Shown here: piece after piece, positions 47,774 through 56,121 of the stretch | Layout: every line of letters begins with the position of its first letter | Position numbering within the stretch: the first letter of the stretch is position 1 | DNA from: Oceanococcus sp. HetDA_MAG_MS8 | GTDB lineage: Bacteria > Pseudomonadota > Gammaproteobacteria > Nevskiales > Oceanococcaceae | Length of the DNA: 64,000 nt | Reading direction: 5' to 3' | Assembly (NCBI GenBank): GCA_019192445.1 | Contig: JAHCMK010000001.1 | Location: 558,001 to 622,000, forward strand | The notes under the pieces: model-generated | The model's database searches: none | Told to the model about the DNA's origin: nothing | The model's input: only the letters and a program-made list of their open reading frames with translations | Position numbers and translations under genes: made by a program

Positions 47774-48010
47774 GCCTCCACATCCGCACACTGTGGTTAT
47801 GGCTGTAATCCCTGAAGCGGGGAGGCTTGTCGGACGCGGGGGCGGTACCCGCCACCTCCACCACTATGGGGGTGAAATAGGCTCGACGGCATGCAAGAAC
47901 GTAACAGGCAGCTCGGTAGGCGACGACCGTAAATCGCGCAAACTCTATAGTTGCCAATGATGACAACTTCGAGGTAGCCCTCGCGGCATAACCTCCGAGG
48001 GCCGTCGCCC
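47774..48010 (+). ncRNA. ssrA: tmRNA, circularly permuted (two-piece) ssrA
   Basis: RNA that rescues stalled ribosomes and adds a degradation tag. The order of parts is permuted. First comes the acceptor piece (about 47790-47863) with the T-stem GCGGG/CCCGC, loop GGCGGTA, CACCTCC, discriminator A and CCA. Four bases (CTAT, 47864-47867) follow. Then comes the coding piece from 47868: GGGGGTG, a D-loop block AGGCTCGACGG, and an H-type pseudoknot (CGGT/ACCG interleaved with GCGA/TCGC, 47914-47937). The tag frame at 47953-47991 codes ANDDNFEVALAA and stop, preceded by ATAGTT. GGGGGTG pairs with CACCTCC over seven base pairs with G3-U70, the AlaRS identity pair. Two helix segments tie the pieces together (47893-47897 with 47826-47830; 47909-47912 with 47802-47805). 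After the tag, GCCCTCG (47977-47983) pairs with CGAGGGC (47996-48002). Outer ends are approximate. Confidence 0.9.
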
Positions 48011-48027
48011 TTGTTACCAAAGACCCT

Positions 48028-48051
48028 GGAAGCCCGCGCAAGCGGGCTTCC
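48028..48051 (+). terminator. Probable ssrA terminator hairpin
   Basis: A perfect 10-bp stem GGAAGCCCGC / GCGGGCTTCC closed by a GCAA tetraloop, about 25 bases after the last recognised tmRNA helix. The following bases (TTGCGATTGGCTTTT) are T-rich but not a clean run. It could alternatively be the 3' part of the coding piece. Confidence 0.6.
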
Positions 48052-48180
48052 TTGCGATTGGCTTTTGAGTTTCATACAACCGGCGGCATGCCCGGCTGGC
48101 ATACACCAGCCCTTCGATGCGGGCAATCCAGGGGAAGGGTGAAGCGCTCTCTCAGCGCAGTCCTATTAAGCTAGCTACTG

Positions 48181-48445
48181 GTGTCCTGTCTCCGAAGTTC
48201 GTTACATATCAGCGAGTCAGAACGCGGTGTGCCGCTAGGCGCGCTCGCGCAGGAATGGTTGTTCCATTTCAAGCGAGCGCAACACCGCGGAACGCCGCGT
48301 TCTGGCTCGCCCGCAGGGAGCCCCTCAAATCGCCCGCTACCGCGTTGCGCTCCTTGGCAAGGGAATAACCATTCCCGGCGGAGCGCGCCTTGTATCGAAC
48401 GATTTGAGGAGCTCTGATATGCAACGAACTTCAGAGACAGGACAC
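48181..48445. repeat. MITE-like element 2 with 32-bp terminal inverted repeats
   Basis: 265 bases between ssrA and smpB. The left end (48181-48212) and the reverse complement of the right end (48414-48445) match at 30 of 32 positions; both begin GTGTCCTGTCTC and end CATATCAG. A second, inner inverted repeat pairs 48213-48226 with about 48297-48310 (GAGTCAGAACGCGG against CCGCGTTCTGGCTC). No transposase is coded. No clear target duplication was seen. It is unrelated to element 1. Confidence 0.8.
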
Positions 48446-48459
48446 TAACCGGCATCCAC

Positions 48460-48939
48460 TCAATGACGCAGGAGTCGGGCCTTATCTCGGCTCCAATCTC
48501 TTTCTTTGATCGCATCGCGTTTGTCATGGGCTTTTTTGCCGCGTCCCACGCCAAACTGCAGCTTGGCCCGACCATGCGACCAATGCATATCTAGGGGCAC
48601 CAAGGTATAACCTTTGCGCTCGGTCACACCGATGAGCCTGCGAATCTCACGGCTGTGCAGCAACAACTTGCGGGTGCGATTCGGATCGGGCACCACATGC
48701 GTCGAAGCTGTCTTCAGAGCCTGTATTTGCGCCCCGATTAACCATGCTTCCCCTTTTTCGATACGCACATAAGACTCCGCCACGCTCGCCCGACCTTCGC
48801 GCAGCGCTTTGACCTCCCATCCTTCCAGCACAATGCCGGCCTCGAAATCGTCTTCGATTTGATAATCGTGACGGGCCCGACGATTCTGGGCGATGATGCG
48901 GGAATGGGAGCTGGCTTTTTTCTTCTTATTCTTACTCAT
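48460..48939 (-). CDS. smpB: SsrA-binding protein SmpB
   Basis: A 159-residue partner of tmRNA that binds its D-arm and takes the place of the anticodon stem on the ribosome. Blocks: [39 protein letters not shown], the basic [12 protein letters not shown] and the C-terminal tail [19 protein letters not shown] at 48939 begins MSKNKKKK; a GTG at 48954 is possible but adds little. It lies next to ssrA in opposite orientation, separated by MITE element 2. Confidence 0.96.
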   Translation of the reverse strand: MSKNKKKKASSHSRIIAQNRRARHDYQIEDDFEAGIVLEGWEVKALREGRASVAESYVRIEKGEAWLIGAQIQALKTASTHVVPDPNRTRKLLLHSREIRRLIGVTERKGYTLVPLDMHWSHGRAKLQFGVGRGKKAHDKRDAIKERDWSRDKARLLRH

Positions 48940-48989
48940 GAGTGGCGGGTTCACCGCGGGCTAAGGCTGTGCGGAATGTCCATCTGGCC

Positions 48990-50282
48990 ATGAGACGGCG
49001 ATGGATGCAGAGCCTTAGTGTAGCGTCGCATCTCGTCTGGCTCAGCGCCGCGCTGGGTGGGGTGATGGGCGCTTTGTTTCTTGCGCCAGCCATCCACACG
49101 CAAGGGCCCGGTGTTCTATGGGGCTACTTAGCTGCTTTGCTGCTCTTCACTCAGCCCGCCTATCAAGCCGAGGAGGCCGCTTTTCGTCTCGCCGGTCGAC
49201 CTTGGGTTGTGGCTGCGGCTGATGGTATGCGCATGCGCCATATGCGCCCGATTTGGCTATGGGTGACGGGGGCGGCACTCATGCTGCTGTTACTTTTGTG
49301 CAGTCTGATGTTGGCAGCGGCGGCCTTGAGCCTGAGCACGGATACAGCTGCAGCAATGGCGGCAGCAGACCCGACATTGGGCCATATGGCCTTGGTCCTC
49401 TTCTTGGTTTGGTGTCTGGCTAGCACCCCCGTTCCCCGTCTAGGTCTGATCCAGCTACTAGGCATCGCTCTCGCATTATGGCTGGGCAGCATCCTGATCA
49501 TTGGGCTTGCGACTTTGGCTCTACACCCGGTGCCATGGCTGGAGCAGCCGCTGAACATCCCAGCCATTTTTTGCGGCATGCAATACGGCATGCTCTCCAG
49601 TCTCCTGGGCCTGGGCATTTACTACGCCATTCGAGTCCAGCCCTATTTGCCTTGGAGCGATGTCACCCAGTCTGGGTGGAGCTGGCCCTGGGCCTTGGTG
49701 ATCGGTCAAGCCCTATGGACGCTAGCCTTAGTAGGCTGGACTCAGCATTGGTGGGAGACACTAAACGAGCAGCAGGGCTTGTCCTGGCTGCTACATAGTT
49801 GGACGCACTGGGCGCAAGGATGGAGTTGGCTTGGTATTGGAACCATCGCTCTGGTATTGATTCTGGGCGCCCGTCTGCTGTTTCTTCCATGGCGGCAATG
49901 GCTTTACCACCGCTTTGGTGGGGCTGCTGGCTGGCCTTTACTTGGAATTGCGGCAGTCGGTTTTTTGTTTTCTCTGCGTTTACTCCTGGAGCATGCTCTG
50001 GACTACCGCGGCGCTGCCCCATGGTCCATGCAGCTCAGCGCCCACCTGCAAAACTGGGCGATCCCGCTACTCGCAGTCCTCATGCTCAGTGCCATGGTTC
50101 GTAGCCTTCCACCTGCAGCCTTGGTATGGGCACAACCAGGTTCCTGGCTGCTCGCCGGCTTGCGCTACCTGTACTGGCGCTACGTGCTGCGCAGCGCGTT
50201 GCTTATATGGATTCTCATCGGCAGTGGTTGGGCACAGCGCATGGCCGACTTTTGGCAGCTGAGTTTATTCGCGAAGCACTAA
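48990..50282 (+). CDS. Polytopic membrane protein, possibly divergent Na+-symporter-like (LeuT fold)
   Basis: A 430-residue protein with about eleven or twelve hydrophobic helices. The N-terminus MRRRWMQSLS, followed by two helices and PAYQAEEAAFRLAGRP, matches the layout of bacterial neurotransmitter:sodium symporters (RxxW start; Pro...Glu in helix 2-3). The family's core motif (GNxWRFPY with its GGGAF partner) is missing, so sodium-coupled transport is doubtful. Sodium symporters of this type commonly sit near smpB in gammaproteobacteria, which supports the idea. ATG 48990 was chosen; GTG 48942 overlaps the smpB promoter region. Confidence 0.6.
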   Translation: MRRRWMQSLSVASHLVWLSAALGGVMGALFLAPAIHTQGPGVLWGYLAALLLFTQPAYQAEEAAFRLAGRPWVVAAADGMRMRHMRPIWLWVTGAALMLLLLLCSLMLAAAALSLSTDTAAAMAAADPTLGHMALVLFLVWCLASTPVPRLGLIQLLGIALALWLGSILIIGLATLALHPVPWLEQPLNIPAIFCGMQYGMLSSLLGLGIYYAIRVQPYLPWSDVTQSGWSWPWALVIGQALWTLALVGWTQHWWETLNEQQGLSWLLHSWTHWAQGWSWLGIGTIALVLILGARLLFLPWRQWLYHRFGGAAGWPLLGIAAVGFLFSLRLLLEHALDYRGAAPWSMQLSAHLQNWAIPLLAVLMLSAMVRSLPPAALVWAQPGSWLLAGLRYLYWRYVLRSALLIWILIGSGWAQRMADFWQLSLFAKH

Positions 50283-50319
50283 ACTACGGCTTGGCAAAGA
50301 TCTCCTCCGGCACACAGTC

Positions 50320-50622
50320 GTGAATCGTCCATCTTCAGACATCTGCGTTGAGGTCGCCTATGCGCTGCCCGAGCGGCAATGGCTGCTGGCTCTTGTGCTC
50401 GCAGAAGGCGCCACCGTGGCGGAGGCGATTCGCGCTAGCGGCTTGGAAAAGCAGGTACCGCAAGGACTACCGCGCCCGCTGCAAGTGGGCATCTGGGGCA
50501 AACCCTGCACACTCGACCAACGGCTGCGCTCTGGCGATCGCGTAGAGGTTTATCGCCCCCTCATCGCCGACCCCAAAGAGGCGCGGCGCCGACGCGCAAA
50601 AAACCGGCTCAACAAAAAGTGA
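50320..50622 (+). CDS. rnfH: RnfH family protein
   Basis: A 100-residue ubiquitin-like small protein. Family blocks: VEVAYALPERQ, GATVAEAIRASGL, VGIWGKP, and LRSGDRVEVYRPLIADPKEARRRRA. GTG start at 50320. In E. coli it is coded with ratA next to smpB; here ratA is absent from this spot and a membrane protein gene takes its place. Cellular role uncertain. Confidence 0.9.
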   Translation: MNRPSSDICVEVAYALPERQWLLALVLAEGATVAEAIRASGLEKQVPQGLPRPLQVGIWGKPCTLDQRLRSGDRVEVYRPLIADPKEARRRRAKNRLNKK

Positions 50623-50654
50623 TTCAGACAGAGCCTGGGCCCAGGGCATCCTGG

Positions 50655-50981
50655 TTAAGCGGCGACCTCTGCAGGTGTCTCCTCAGCGGTGTCTGCCGTG
50701 TCTTCAATTCGGCTGACGACACCATCCGCAAAGTAAACAGTGATGCGCCTGTCGCGCAGCGTCTCTTCGCCGCGCGTGATCCGCAGAACGTAGTCCCAAC
50801 GATGGGGGGTAATTTCACTGCGCAGCATAGGAGTACCAAGCAGGTATTCCACTTGCACCGGTGTCATGCCGGGCTGGAGTTGGGCGAGCTTTTCCTCTTG
50901 CACCACATTGCCCTGGTGGATTGTCACCCTAAAGGTCGAGCAGGCGGATAAGAGTAGGCTAAAGAGCAAAAGCAGTCGCAT
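50655..50981 (-). CDS. bamE: Outer membrane assembly lipoprotein BamE
   Basis: A 108-residue lipoprotein of the BAM complex. Signal and lipobox LLSAC (Cys13 or 14), then the BamE block GNVVQEEKLAQLQPGMTPVQVEYLLGTP and WDYVLRITRG. An ATG at 50999 would add six residues. It is divergent from fur with a 65-base gap, a classic arrangement. Confidence 0.92.
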   Translation of the reverse strand: MRLLLLFSLLLSACSTFRVTIHQGNVVQEEKLAQLQPGMTPVQVEYLLGTPMLRSEITPHRWDYVLRITRGEETLRDRRITVYFADGVVSRIEDTADTAEETPAEVAA

Positions 50982-51046
50982 GGGTGCGCGTCGTTCCATA
51001 AAGCGGGATAATAAGAGTTTACCGAATCACGAACAGCACAGTGCCC

Positions 51047-51496
51047 ATGGAATCCAAGGACTTGCGTCGCGCAGGGCTCAAGGTCACCTTACCCCGCCTC
51101 AAAATTCTCGAAATCCTCGAGCGAGAGAGCTCGCGCCATTTGAGTGCTGAAGATGTGTATCGGGAGCTCATGGGCTTGGGAGAGGAAAAGATTGGACTGG
51201 CGACCGTCTACCGCGTTCTCACGCAATTCGAGGCCGCAGGCTTAGTCACACGCCATAATTTCGATGGTGGGCAGGCGGTCTTCGAGCTGGATGACGGAGA
51301 ACATCATGACCACATTGTATGTACACGCTGCGGCAAGGTCGTAGAGTTCTTTGATGAGGTTATTGAGAAGCGCCAACGCGACATCAGCGCTGAACATGGC
51401 TTCAAACTTCATGACCACAGTTTGGTGTTGTATGGAGAATGCCAACGGACGGACTGTGGCGGCGACGATATCCCCACCAGTGACCGCGCTCACTGA
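51047..51496 (+). CDS. fur: Ferric uptake regulator Fur
   Basis: A 149-residue metal-dependent repressor. N-terminal winged helix: [11 protein letters not shown] and [17 protein letters not shown]. The metal site region is [20 protein letters not shown], and a second Cys group is ECQRTDC. ATG at 51047 ([14 protein letters not shown]) was preferred over a GTG two codons earlier. A GATAAT box lies at about 51007-51012 in the shared fur/bamE upstream region. Confidence 0.95.
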   Translation: MESKDLRRAGLKVTLPRLKILEILERESSRHLSAEDVYRELMGLGEEKIGLATVYRVLTQFEAAGLVTRHNFDGGQAVFELDDGEHHDHIVCTRCGKVVEFFDEVIEKRQRDISAEHGFKLHDHSLVLYGECQRTDCGGDDIPTSDRAH

Positions 51497-51546
51497 GCGC
51501 TAAGGGCCGCTTCCTAGCACCCCGCCGGGCAGCTGCAGGGCAGACC

Positions 51547-53226
51547 TCAGTCGGCTTGAGTTTCTAAACCCAACATGGCGCGCGCATGCGCGCGCGTCTG
51601 CTCAGTAATGTTGCGGCCGCCAGCCATACGGCTGAGCTCGTCCACACGTGCGTCTAAATCCAGCTGGCGCAGCCGGCTAAAGGTTTGGCCCTGCTCAACA
51701 TGTTTATCGACATAGATATGAGTCGTTGCCAATGCTGCAACCTGCGGCTGATGGGTCACACATAGCACTTGATTATCGCGCGCTAGGTCCGCGAGGTGCT
51801 CACCGATAGCTTCGGCAATCGCACCACCCACGCCAACATCGACCTCGTCGAACAGCAGTATGGGAATGTTGACCGCCATCTGGGCGCTCACGGCCACTGC
51901 CAGGCTGATCCGCGCGAGTTCCCCCCCGGAGGCCACCTTGGCCAAAGGCTGCGGTGGCTGCCCCGGGTTCATGCTCACCAGGAATTGAACCTGGTTCCAA
52001 CCGTGCACCGCTGGCGCGCTCTCCTGAGTTTTGACCTCAATCTGTAGCTGCGCATGCGGCAGTCCCAGGGCCGGCAAGCGCTGGCCTAAGGCCTCGGCCA
52101 AGCCCAAGGCGGCCTGTTCTCGCGCTTGGCTTAAAGCCTGGGCGGCTTGGGCGTAGGCCGCCTGGGCAGCCTGAATCTCAGCATCCAGGGCTTCTAAGCC
52201 CTGCGCATCCTGATCTGCCTGCTGCACTCTGGCTGCCAGACTGGACCAATGCGCAGGCAGCTCGCCCCCGGACACGCGATGCTTACGCGCAAGATCCTCC
52301 CAGAGTTCTAGGCGCTGACTAATCTGGGCCAGGGTTTCCGGGTCGGACTCCATAGCTTCGGCCGCATGCTCGCTTTCACGGCGGGCCTGCTGCGCCGCCT
52401 CCATCGCCAAAGTGAGCTGCTCGCTGATGGACGCGAGGCTGCTGTCTGACTCCTGCAGGGCATCGGCACGCCGAAGCAGCGCGCCAAGCAAGTCCTCAAC
52501 GCCGCCATCAGCCGTTAAGGCTTGGGCGATGTAGGCGCAATCCGCGCGACTTTCATCTACGCGGCTCAGCCGCAGGAAGTCTTGATTCAAACGCTCAAGC
52601 TCGTCTTCCGCTGGGGCTAATTCCTCCAACTCGGCTAGCTGATACCGGGCCAAGTCCAATTCTGCCGGATCACCAAAACCCTCACTGGCGCGCCGTTCAC
52701 GTTCGCGGCGCAGGCCTTGCCAGTGCCGGTAGGCCAGCTTCACCGCCTCACGCTGGCTTGTGAGTTGGCCAAAGGCGTCCAGAAAATCGCGTTGGTGGGT
52801 CGCCCGCAGCAGAGCCTGATGCGCGTGCTGACCATGAATGTCTAACACCAAGTCCGCAAGCTCTCGCAGCTGCGATACCGTGACCTTCACGCCGTTAATC
52901 CAGGCCCGCGAACCCCCATCCGCTTTAATCAGCCTGCGGACCAATAAGCCATCGGGCGTATCCGGGTCGTCCAGGCCGTTGTCTGCCAGCCAAACCCGAG
53001 CTGGCGACTGCGCACTCAAGCTGATATCAGCCTGCAGCTCGGTGCGATCGCAGCCGGAGCGCACCATACCACTGTCGGCGCGGGCCCCAAACAGCAAGTC
53101 TAAGGCGTCAAATAAGATGGATTTTCCGGCCCCGGTCTCTCCTGTTAAAGCAGTGAGTCCAGGCCCGAAGTCCATCGCCAGTTGGTCCACAGTGGCGAAG
53201 TTTGCAATGCGTAATGAGTTGAGCAC
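51547..53226 (-). CDS. recN: DNA repair protein RecN
   Basis: A 559-residue SMC-like ATPase for double-strand break repair. Walker A GETGAGKS is near the N-terminus, a long coiled coil occupies the middle, and the C-terminal part has the signature region VASGGELARISLA and Walker B ILLFDEVDVGVGG. I chose GTG 53226 (begins MLNSLRIANFATV), four bases after the nadK stop; the longer frame to 53298 overlaps nadK. Typical E. coli length is 553. Confidence 0.95.
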   Translation of the reverse strand: MLNSLRIANFATVDQLAMDFGPGLTALTGETGAGKSILFDALDLLFGARADSGMVRSGCDRTELQADISLSAQSPARVWLADNGLDDPDTPDGLLVRRLIKADGGSRAWINGVKVTVSQLRELADLVLDIHGQHAHQALLRATHQRDFLDAFGQLTSQREAVKLAYRHWQGLRRERERRASEGFGDPAELDLARYQLAELEELAPAEDELERLNQDFLRLSRVDESRADCAYIAQALTADGGVEDLLGALLRRADALQESDSSLASISEQLTLAMEAAQQARRESEHAAEAMESDPETLAQISQRLELWEDLARKHRVSGGELPAHWSSLAARVQQADQDAQGLEALDAEIQAAQAAYAQAAQALSQAREQAALGLAEALGQRLPALGLPHAQLQIEVKTQESAPAVHGWNQVQFLVSMNPGQPPQPLAKVASGGELARISLAVAVSAQMAVNIPILLFDEVDVGVGGAIAEAIGEHLADLARDNQVLCVTHQPQVAALATTHIYVDKHVEQGQTFSRLRQLDLDARVDELSRMAGGRNITEQTRAHARAMLGLETQAD

Positions 53227-53230
53227 GGAC

Positions 53231-54118
53231 TTATAAAGGTGGCTTCTCTCGGCCCCAGCTGAGCTTGGAGCGCAGAATGCCATACCAATCGTAGTCAATG
53301 GGATGAATAAGGCGCAGGGGCTTTTCCGCCCGGGACACGCCTAAACGCGCGCCCAAACCAAGGTTGATCTTGTCAGTGCCGTCCAGGGTGATAATGGCTT
53401 GGTCGCTAGGCGCCACCAAGCGGAACTCAATCACGCTATCTGCCGGAAGAACCAAAGGACGATCGCTCAGCGTATGCGGGCAAATGGGTACTAGGCCCAA
53501 AGCCTGGGTCGCCGGATGAAGCATGGGGCCATTGGCGGACAAAGCATAGGCCGTAGATCCTGTGGGCGTGGTGATAATCAATCCATCGGCGCGATGGTGA
53601 CTAATTAAGCGACCATCAGCGTAGGTGACGTACTCCAACATGGAAACGGGTTCCGGATGACGGATCACCACGTCGTTGATCGCCACTCCCAGGTCTACAT
53701 CGTCCAAGCTGGCCTGCAATACGAAACGATGTTCTTCCCGATACCGGCCCTGAAGAATCTCCTGCAAGGTTTCTACTGCTGCTTTGGGTGCGATATCCAC
53801 CATGAAGCCTAAGCGCCCCAGGTTGATCCCAAGCACCGGCAGATCATCAGCCAAAACGACGCGGCTGGCACGTAGCAAGGTGCCATCGCCACCGACGACA
53901 ATCATCAGGTCGCAGTGGGCGCCCATCTCTTCCAGCGGCACACTCGCCAGGTTCGTAGTGAATGCTTCTGCAGTCCGTTTATCAACCACAGCGGGGACAT
54001 TCACCGCCTGTAGTCCCTCGACCAACGCGGCCAAGGTCTCCGCCGCGCCGCGCGCATCTTCCTTCACGACGATCCCGCATCGGGTAAAGCCTTGATCCCC
54101 AGCTGCCTGATCTAACAT
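53231..54118 (-). CDS. nadK: NAD kinase
   Basis: A 295-residue enzyme making NADP from NAD and ATP. Motifs: VVGGDGTLLRASR, GINLGRLGFM and DGLIITTPTGSTAYALS. It is directly upstream of recN and divergent from hrcA. In many proteobacteria nadK, recN and the hrcA/grpE genes cluster as here. Confidence 0.96.
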   Translation of the reverse strand: MLDQAAGDQGFTRCGIVVKEDARGAAETLAALVEGLQAVNVPAVVDKRTAEAFTTNLASVPLEEMGAHCDLMIVVGGDGTLLRASRVVLADDLPVLGINLGRLGFMVDIAPKAAVETLQEILQGRYREEHRFVLQASLDDVDLGVAINDVVIRHPEPVSMLEYVTYADGRLISHHRADGLIITTPTGSTAYALSANGPMLHPATQALGLVPICPHTLSDRPLVLPADSVIEFRLVAPSDQAIITLDGTDKINLGLGARLGVSRAEKPLRLIHPIDYDWYGILRSKLSWGREKPPL

Positions 54119-54274
54119 CCCCGCGTCGACTTCTGTAGAAAAGCGCAGTCAGCATAGCGGATGCGCACATGACTGGGGCCACATGTTGGGCATGCTTAGT
54201 CTGAACCTCTAAGGCCTCAGTGGGCCAGGCTCGCCCGAGTGGCCGCTATCAACGTAGACGCCTGATGGCAGAAC

Positions 54275-55405
54275 ATGGAGCCAGATCAGAGGGATGATCT
54301 GAGCTTGTTTTCCGCACCTGCTGCCCCTATCTTCCCTCATGTGAAAACGCACAAACCCCGTGATGGCCTTGATTTAGACCTGCGTGCCAGCCTCATTCTG
54401 AAGCTGGTGGTCGAGCGTTATCTGGTGGATGGAGATGCCGTAGGCTCCAAAACCTTGGCGCAGATGCCGGGTATGCGGATGAGCCCCGCAACGATCCGCA
54501 GTGTGCTTGCCGACCTCGAAGCCATGGGCTTGCTACATGCGGCGCACACCAGTGCCGGGCGCGCACCAACCGCGGACGGTATGCGCTTATTTTTGGAAAG
54601 GATCTTTGTGCCTGCTCCGCTATCCGCGCAGGCTGAGCTCCAACTCCGCCGACAACTACAGGACCAGTTAAGACGCGGCCGGGAAGCCGGCAAGGTGGCC
54701 GCTGAAACTCTGGCAGACCTCAGCCAGGTCGCTGCTATTGTTAGCTTGCCGCAACGCACTCAGCGGGTGCTACGTCAGGTTGAGTTCATTCGCTTACAAC
54801 CCCGACGCGTGCTTGCGATCTTGGTCTTCGAGCCTGGCGAAGTCGAGAACCGCATCTTCGAATTGGCGGAGGAGATCAGCGCCGAGCGTTTAACGCTCAT
54901 TGCCCGTCAGCTCAGCGAACGCTTTGCTGGTTTGCGCCTAGATAGTATTCATCAGCGTCTGCGCCAGGATTTACGCCATTCTCATCAAGCGATCCATCAA
55001 GCCCTTGGTGAGGTGGTCGCGGTGCTCGACGACCTCGCGCGCCCCGAGCCACGTCTACGCATTGCTGGTGACCGCCGCCTTGCGCAGCATCAAGATTTGG
55101 CTGACCCCGACCGGCTGCGACAGCTTTTTGATGCCCTGGACGAAAAACAGCAATGGATGGAGCTATTCAGTCATTGCCTTCAAGCTGGGGATATGCGGAT
55201 CTTTTTGGGCGCGGAATCTGGTTTGGACCTACTCGCAGGGTGTGGCGTCATTGCCGTCCCCTACGCGGTGGACGATCAGCACTTAGGGGTAGTCGGTGTC
55301 GTTGGTCCTATGCGCATGAATTACGCCAGCGCCATCCCTTTAGTCCAGGCTACGGCTAAAGCCTTGGGTGAACACTTGAATCCGCAGGATCTCAACCCCA
55401 TCTGA
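54275..55405 (+). CDS. hrcA: Heat-inducible transcription repressor HrcA
   Basis: A 376-residue repressor of chaperone genes in bacteria with CIRCE operators. The N-terminal winged helix region has LKLVVERYLVDGDAVGSKTLAQ and SPATIRSVLADLEAMGLL. The inserted and GAF-like C-terminal domains end in VGVVGPMRMNYASAIPLV. It precedes grpE, dnaK and dnaJ. No CIRCE (TTAGCACTC-N9-GAGTGCTAA) was seen upstream of any gene in this cluster. A Val codon (GTG) at 54341 could be a later start. Confidence 0.93.
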   Translation: MEPDQRDDLSLFSAPAAPIFPHVKTHKPRDGLDLDLRASLILKLVVERYLVDGDAVGSKTLAQMPGMRMSPATIRSVLADLEAMGLLHAAHTSAGRAPTADGMRLFLERIFVPAPLSAQAELQLRRQLQDQLRRGREAGKVAAETLADLSQVAAIVSLPQRTQRVLRQVEFIRLQPRRVLAILVFEPGEVENRIFELAEEISAERLTLIARQLSERFAGLRLDSIHQRLRQDLRHSHQAIHQALGEVVAVLDDLARPEPRLRIAGDRRLAQHQDLADPDRLRQLFDALDEKQQWMELFSHCLQAGDMRIFLGAESGLDLLAGCGVIAVPYAVDDQHLGVVGVVGPMRMNYASAIPLVQATAKALGEHLNPQDLNPI

Positions 55406-55437
55406 GGCCCTTTGGTGGCCATTAGGGATCCTCTCTC

Positions 55438-56037
55438 GTGACGGAAAGCAATAAAGACGCGGCGTCTCAGCCGCCCGAGTCAGCGCAAGCCGACCAAGCC
55501 AGCACCGAAGCCGGTGCAGACTCCACTGTGGAAGTATCGGTCGACAACCTCAGCAAAGCACTGGAAGAAGCCCAGGCCAAGGCTGAGGACAATTGGCAAC
55601 GCTTTTTGCGGGCAACCGCAGAGCAGGACAACATTCGAAAGCGGGCTGAACGGGACGTTGATCAAGCACGACGTTTTGCTCTGGAGAAATTCAGCCGAGA
55701 CCTTATCGCGGTGATGGACAGCCTAGACCTGGGGCTGCAGTCGGCTGAGCAAGATCAGCCCGCGGAAGGCGGAGCCAAGGCCCTGCTAGAAGGCATGCAA
55801 CTCACCGCCAAGATGCTGCGAGAAACACTCGGTCGCCACGGTATCGAAGTGCTTAACCCCGAGGGCGAGAGTTTTGATCCGGCCAAACATGAGGCCATGT
55901 CCGCTGTCCCCAACGCCGAGGTTGCACCGAACACTGTGCTCAATGTGGTGCAGAAGGGCTATCTCTTGCACGAGCGCGTGCTGCGCCCGGCCATGGTTGT
56001 GGTTGCCCAGGCACCCGCAGACGGCAACGCATCTTGA
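55438..56037 (+). CDS. grpE: Nucleotide exchange factor GrpE
   Basis: A 199-residue DnaK co-chaperone that promotes ADP release. An acidic, disordered N-terminus is followed by a long coiled coil (about 35-100) and a C-terminal beta domain with EGESFDPAKHEAMS and VQKGYLLHERVLRPAMV. GTG start at 55438, 32 bases after hrcA. Confidence 0.95.
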   Translation: MTESNKDAASQPPESAQADQASTEAGADSTVEVSVDNLSKALEEAQAKAEDNWQRFLRATAEQDNIRKRAERDVDQARRFALEKFSRDLIAVMDSLDLGLQSAEQDQPAEGGAKALLEGMQLTAKMLRETLGRHGIEVLNPEGESFDPAKHEAMSAVPNAEVAPNTVLNVVQKGYLLHERVLRPAMVVVAQAPADGNAS

Positions 56038-56121
56038 ATTTGCTCTAAGCACCCCTACAAACACTTGCAAGCTTATTAACGCGCCGCTTCGGTCGCGTTC
56101 AACCATAAATTGGAGAATTTC

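Noticed and set aside
47868-48170. Conventional one-piece tmRNA starting at 47868
   Set aside because: No T-arm or CCA end matching GGGGGTG lies downstream; the matching CACCTCC-ACCA is upstream at 47853-47863, so the gene is permuted.
48171-48575. Open frame of 134 codons on the minus strand over element 2
   Set aside because: It runs through the inverted repeats of the MITE-like element and part of smpB in another frame, with no family motif.
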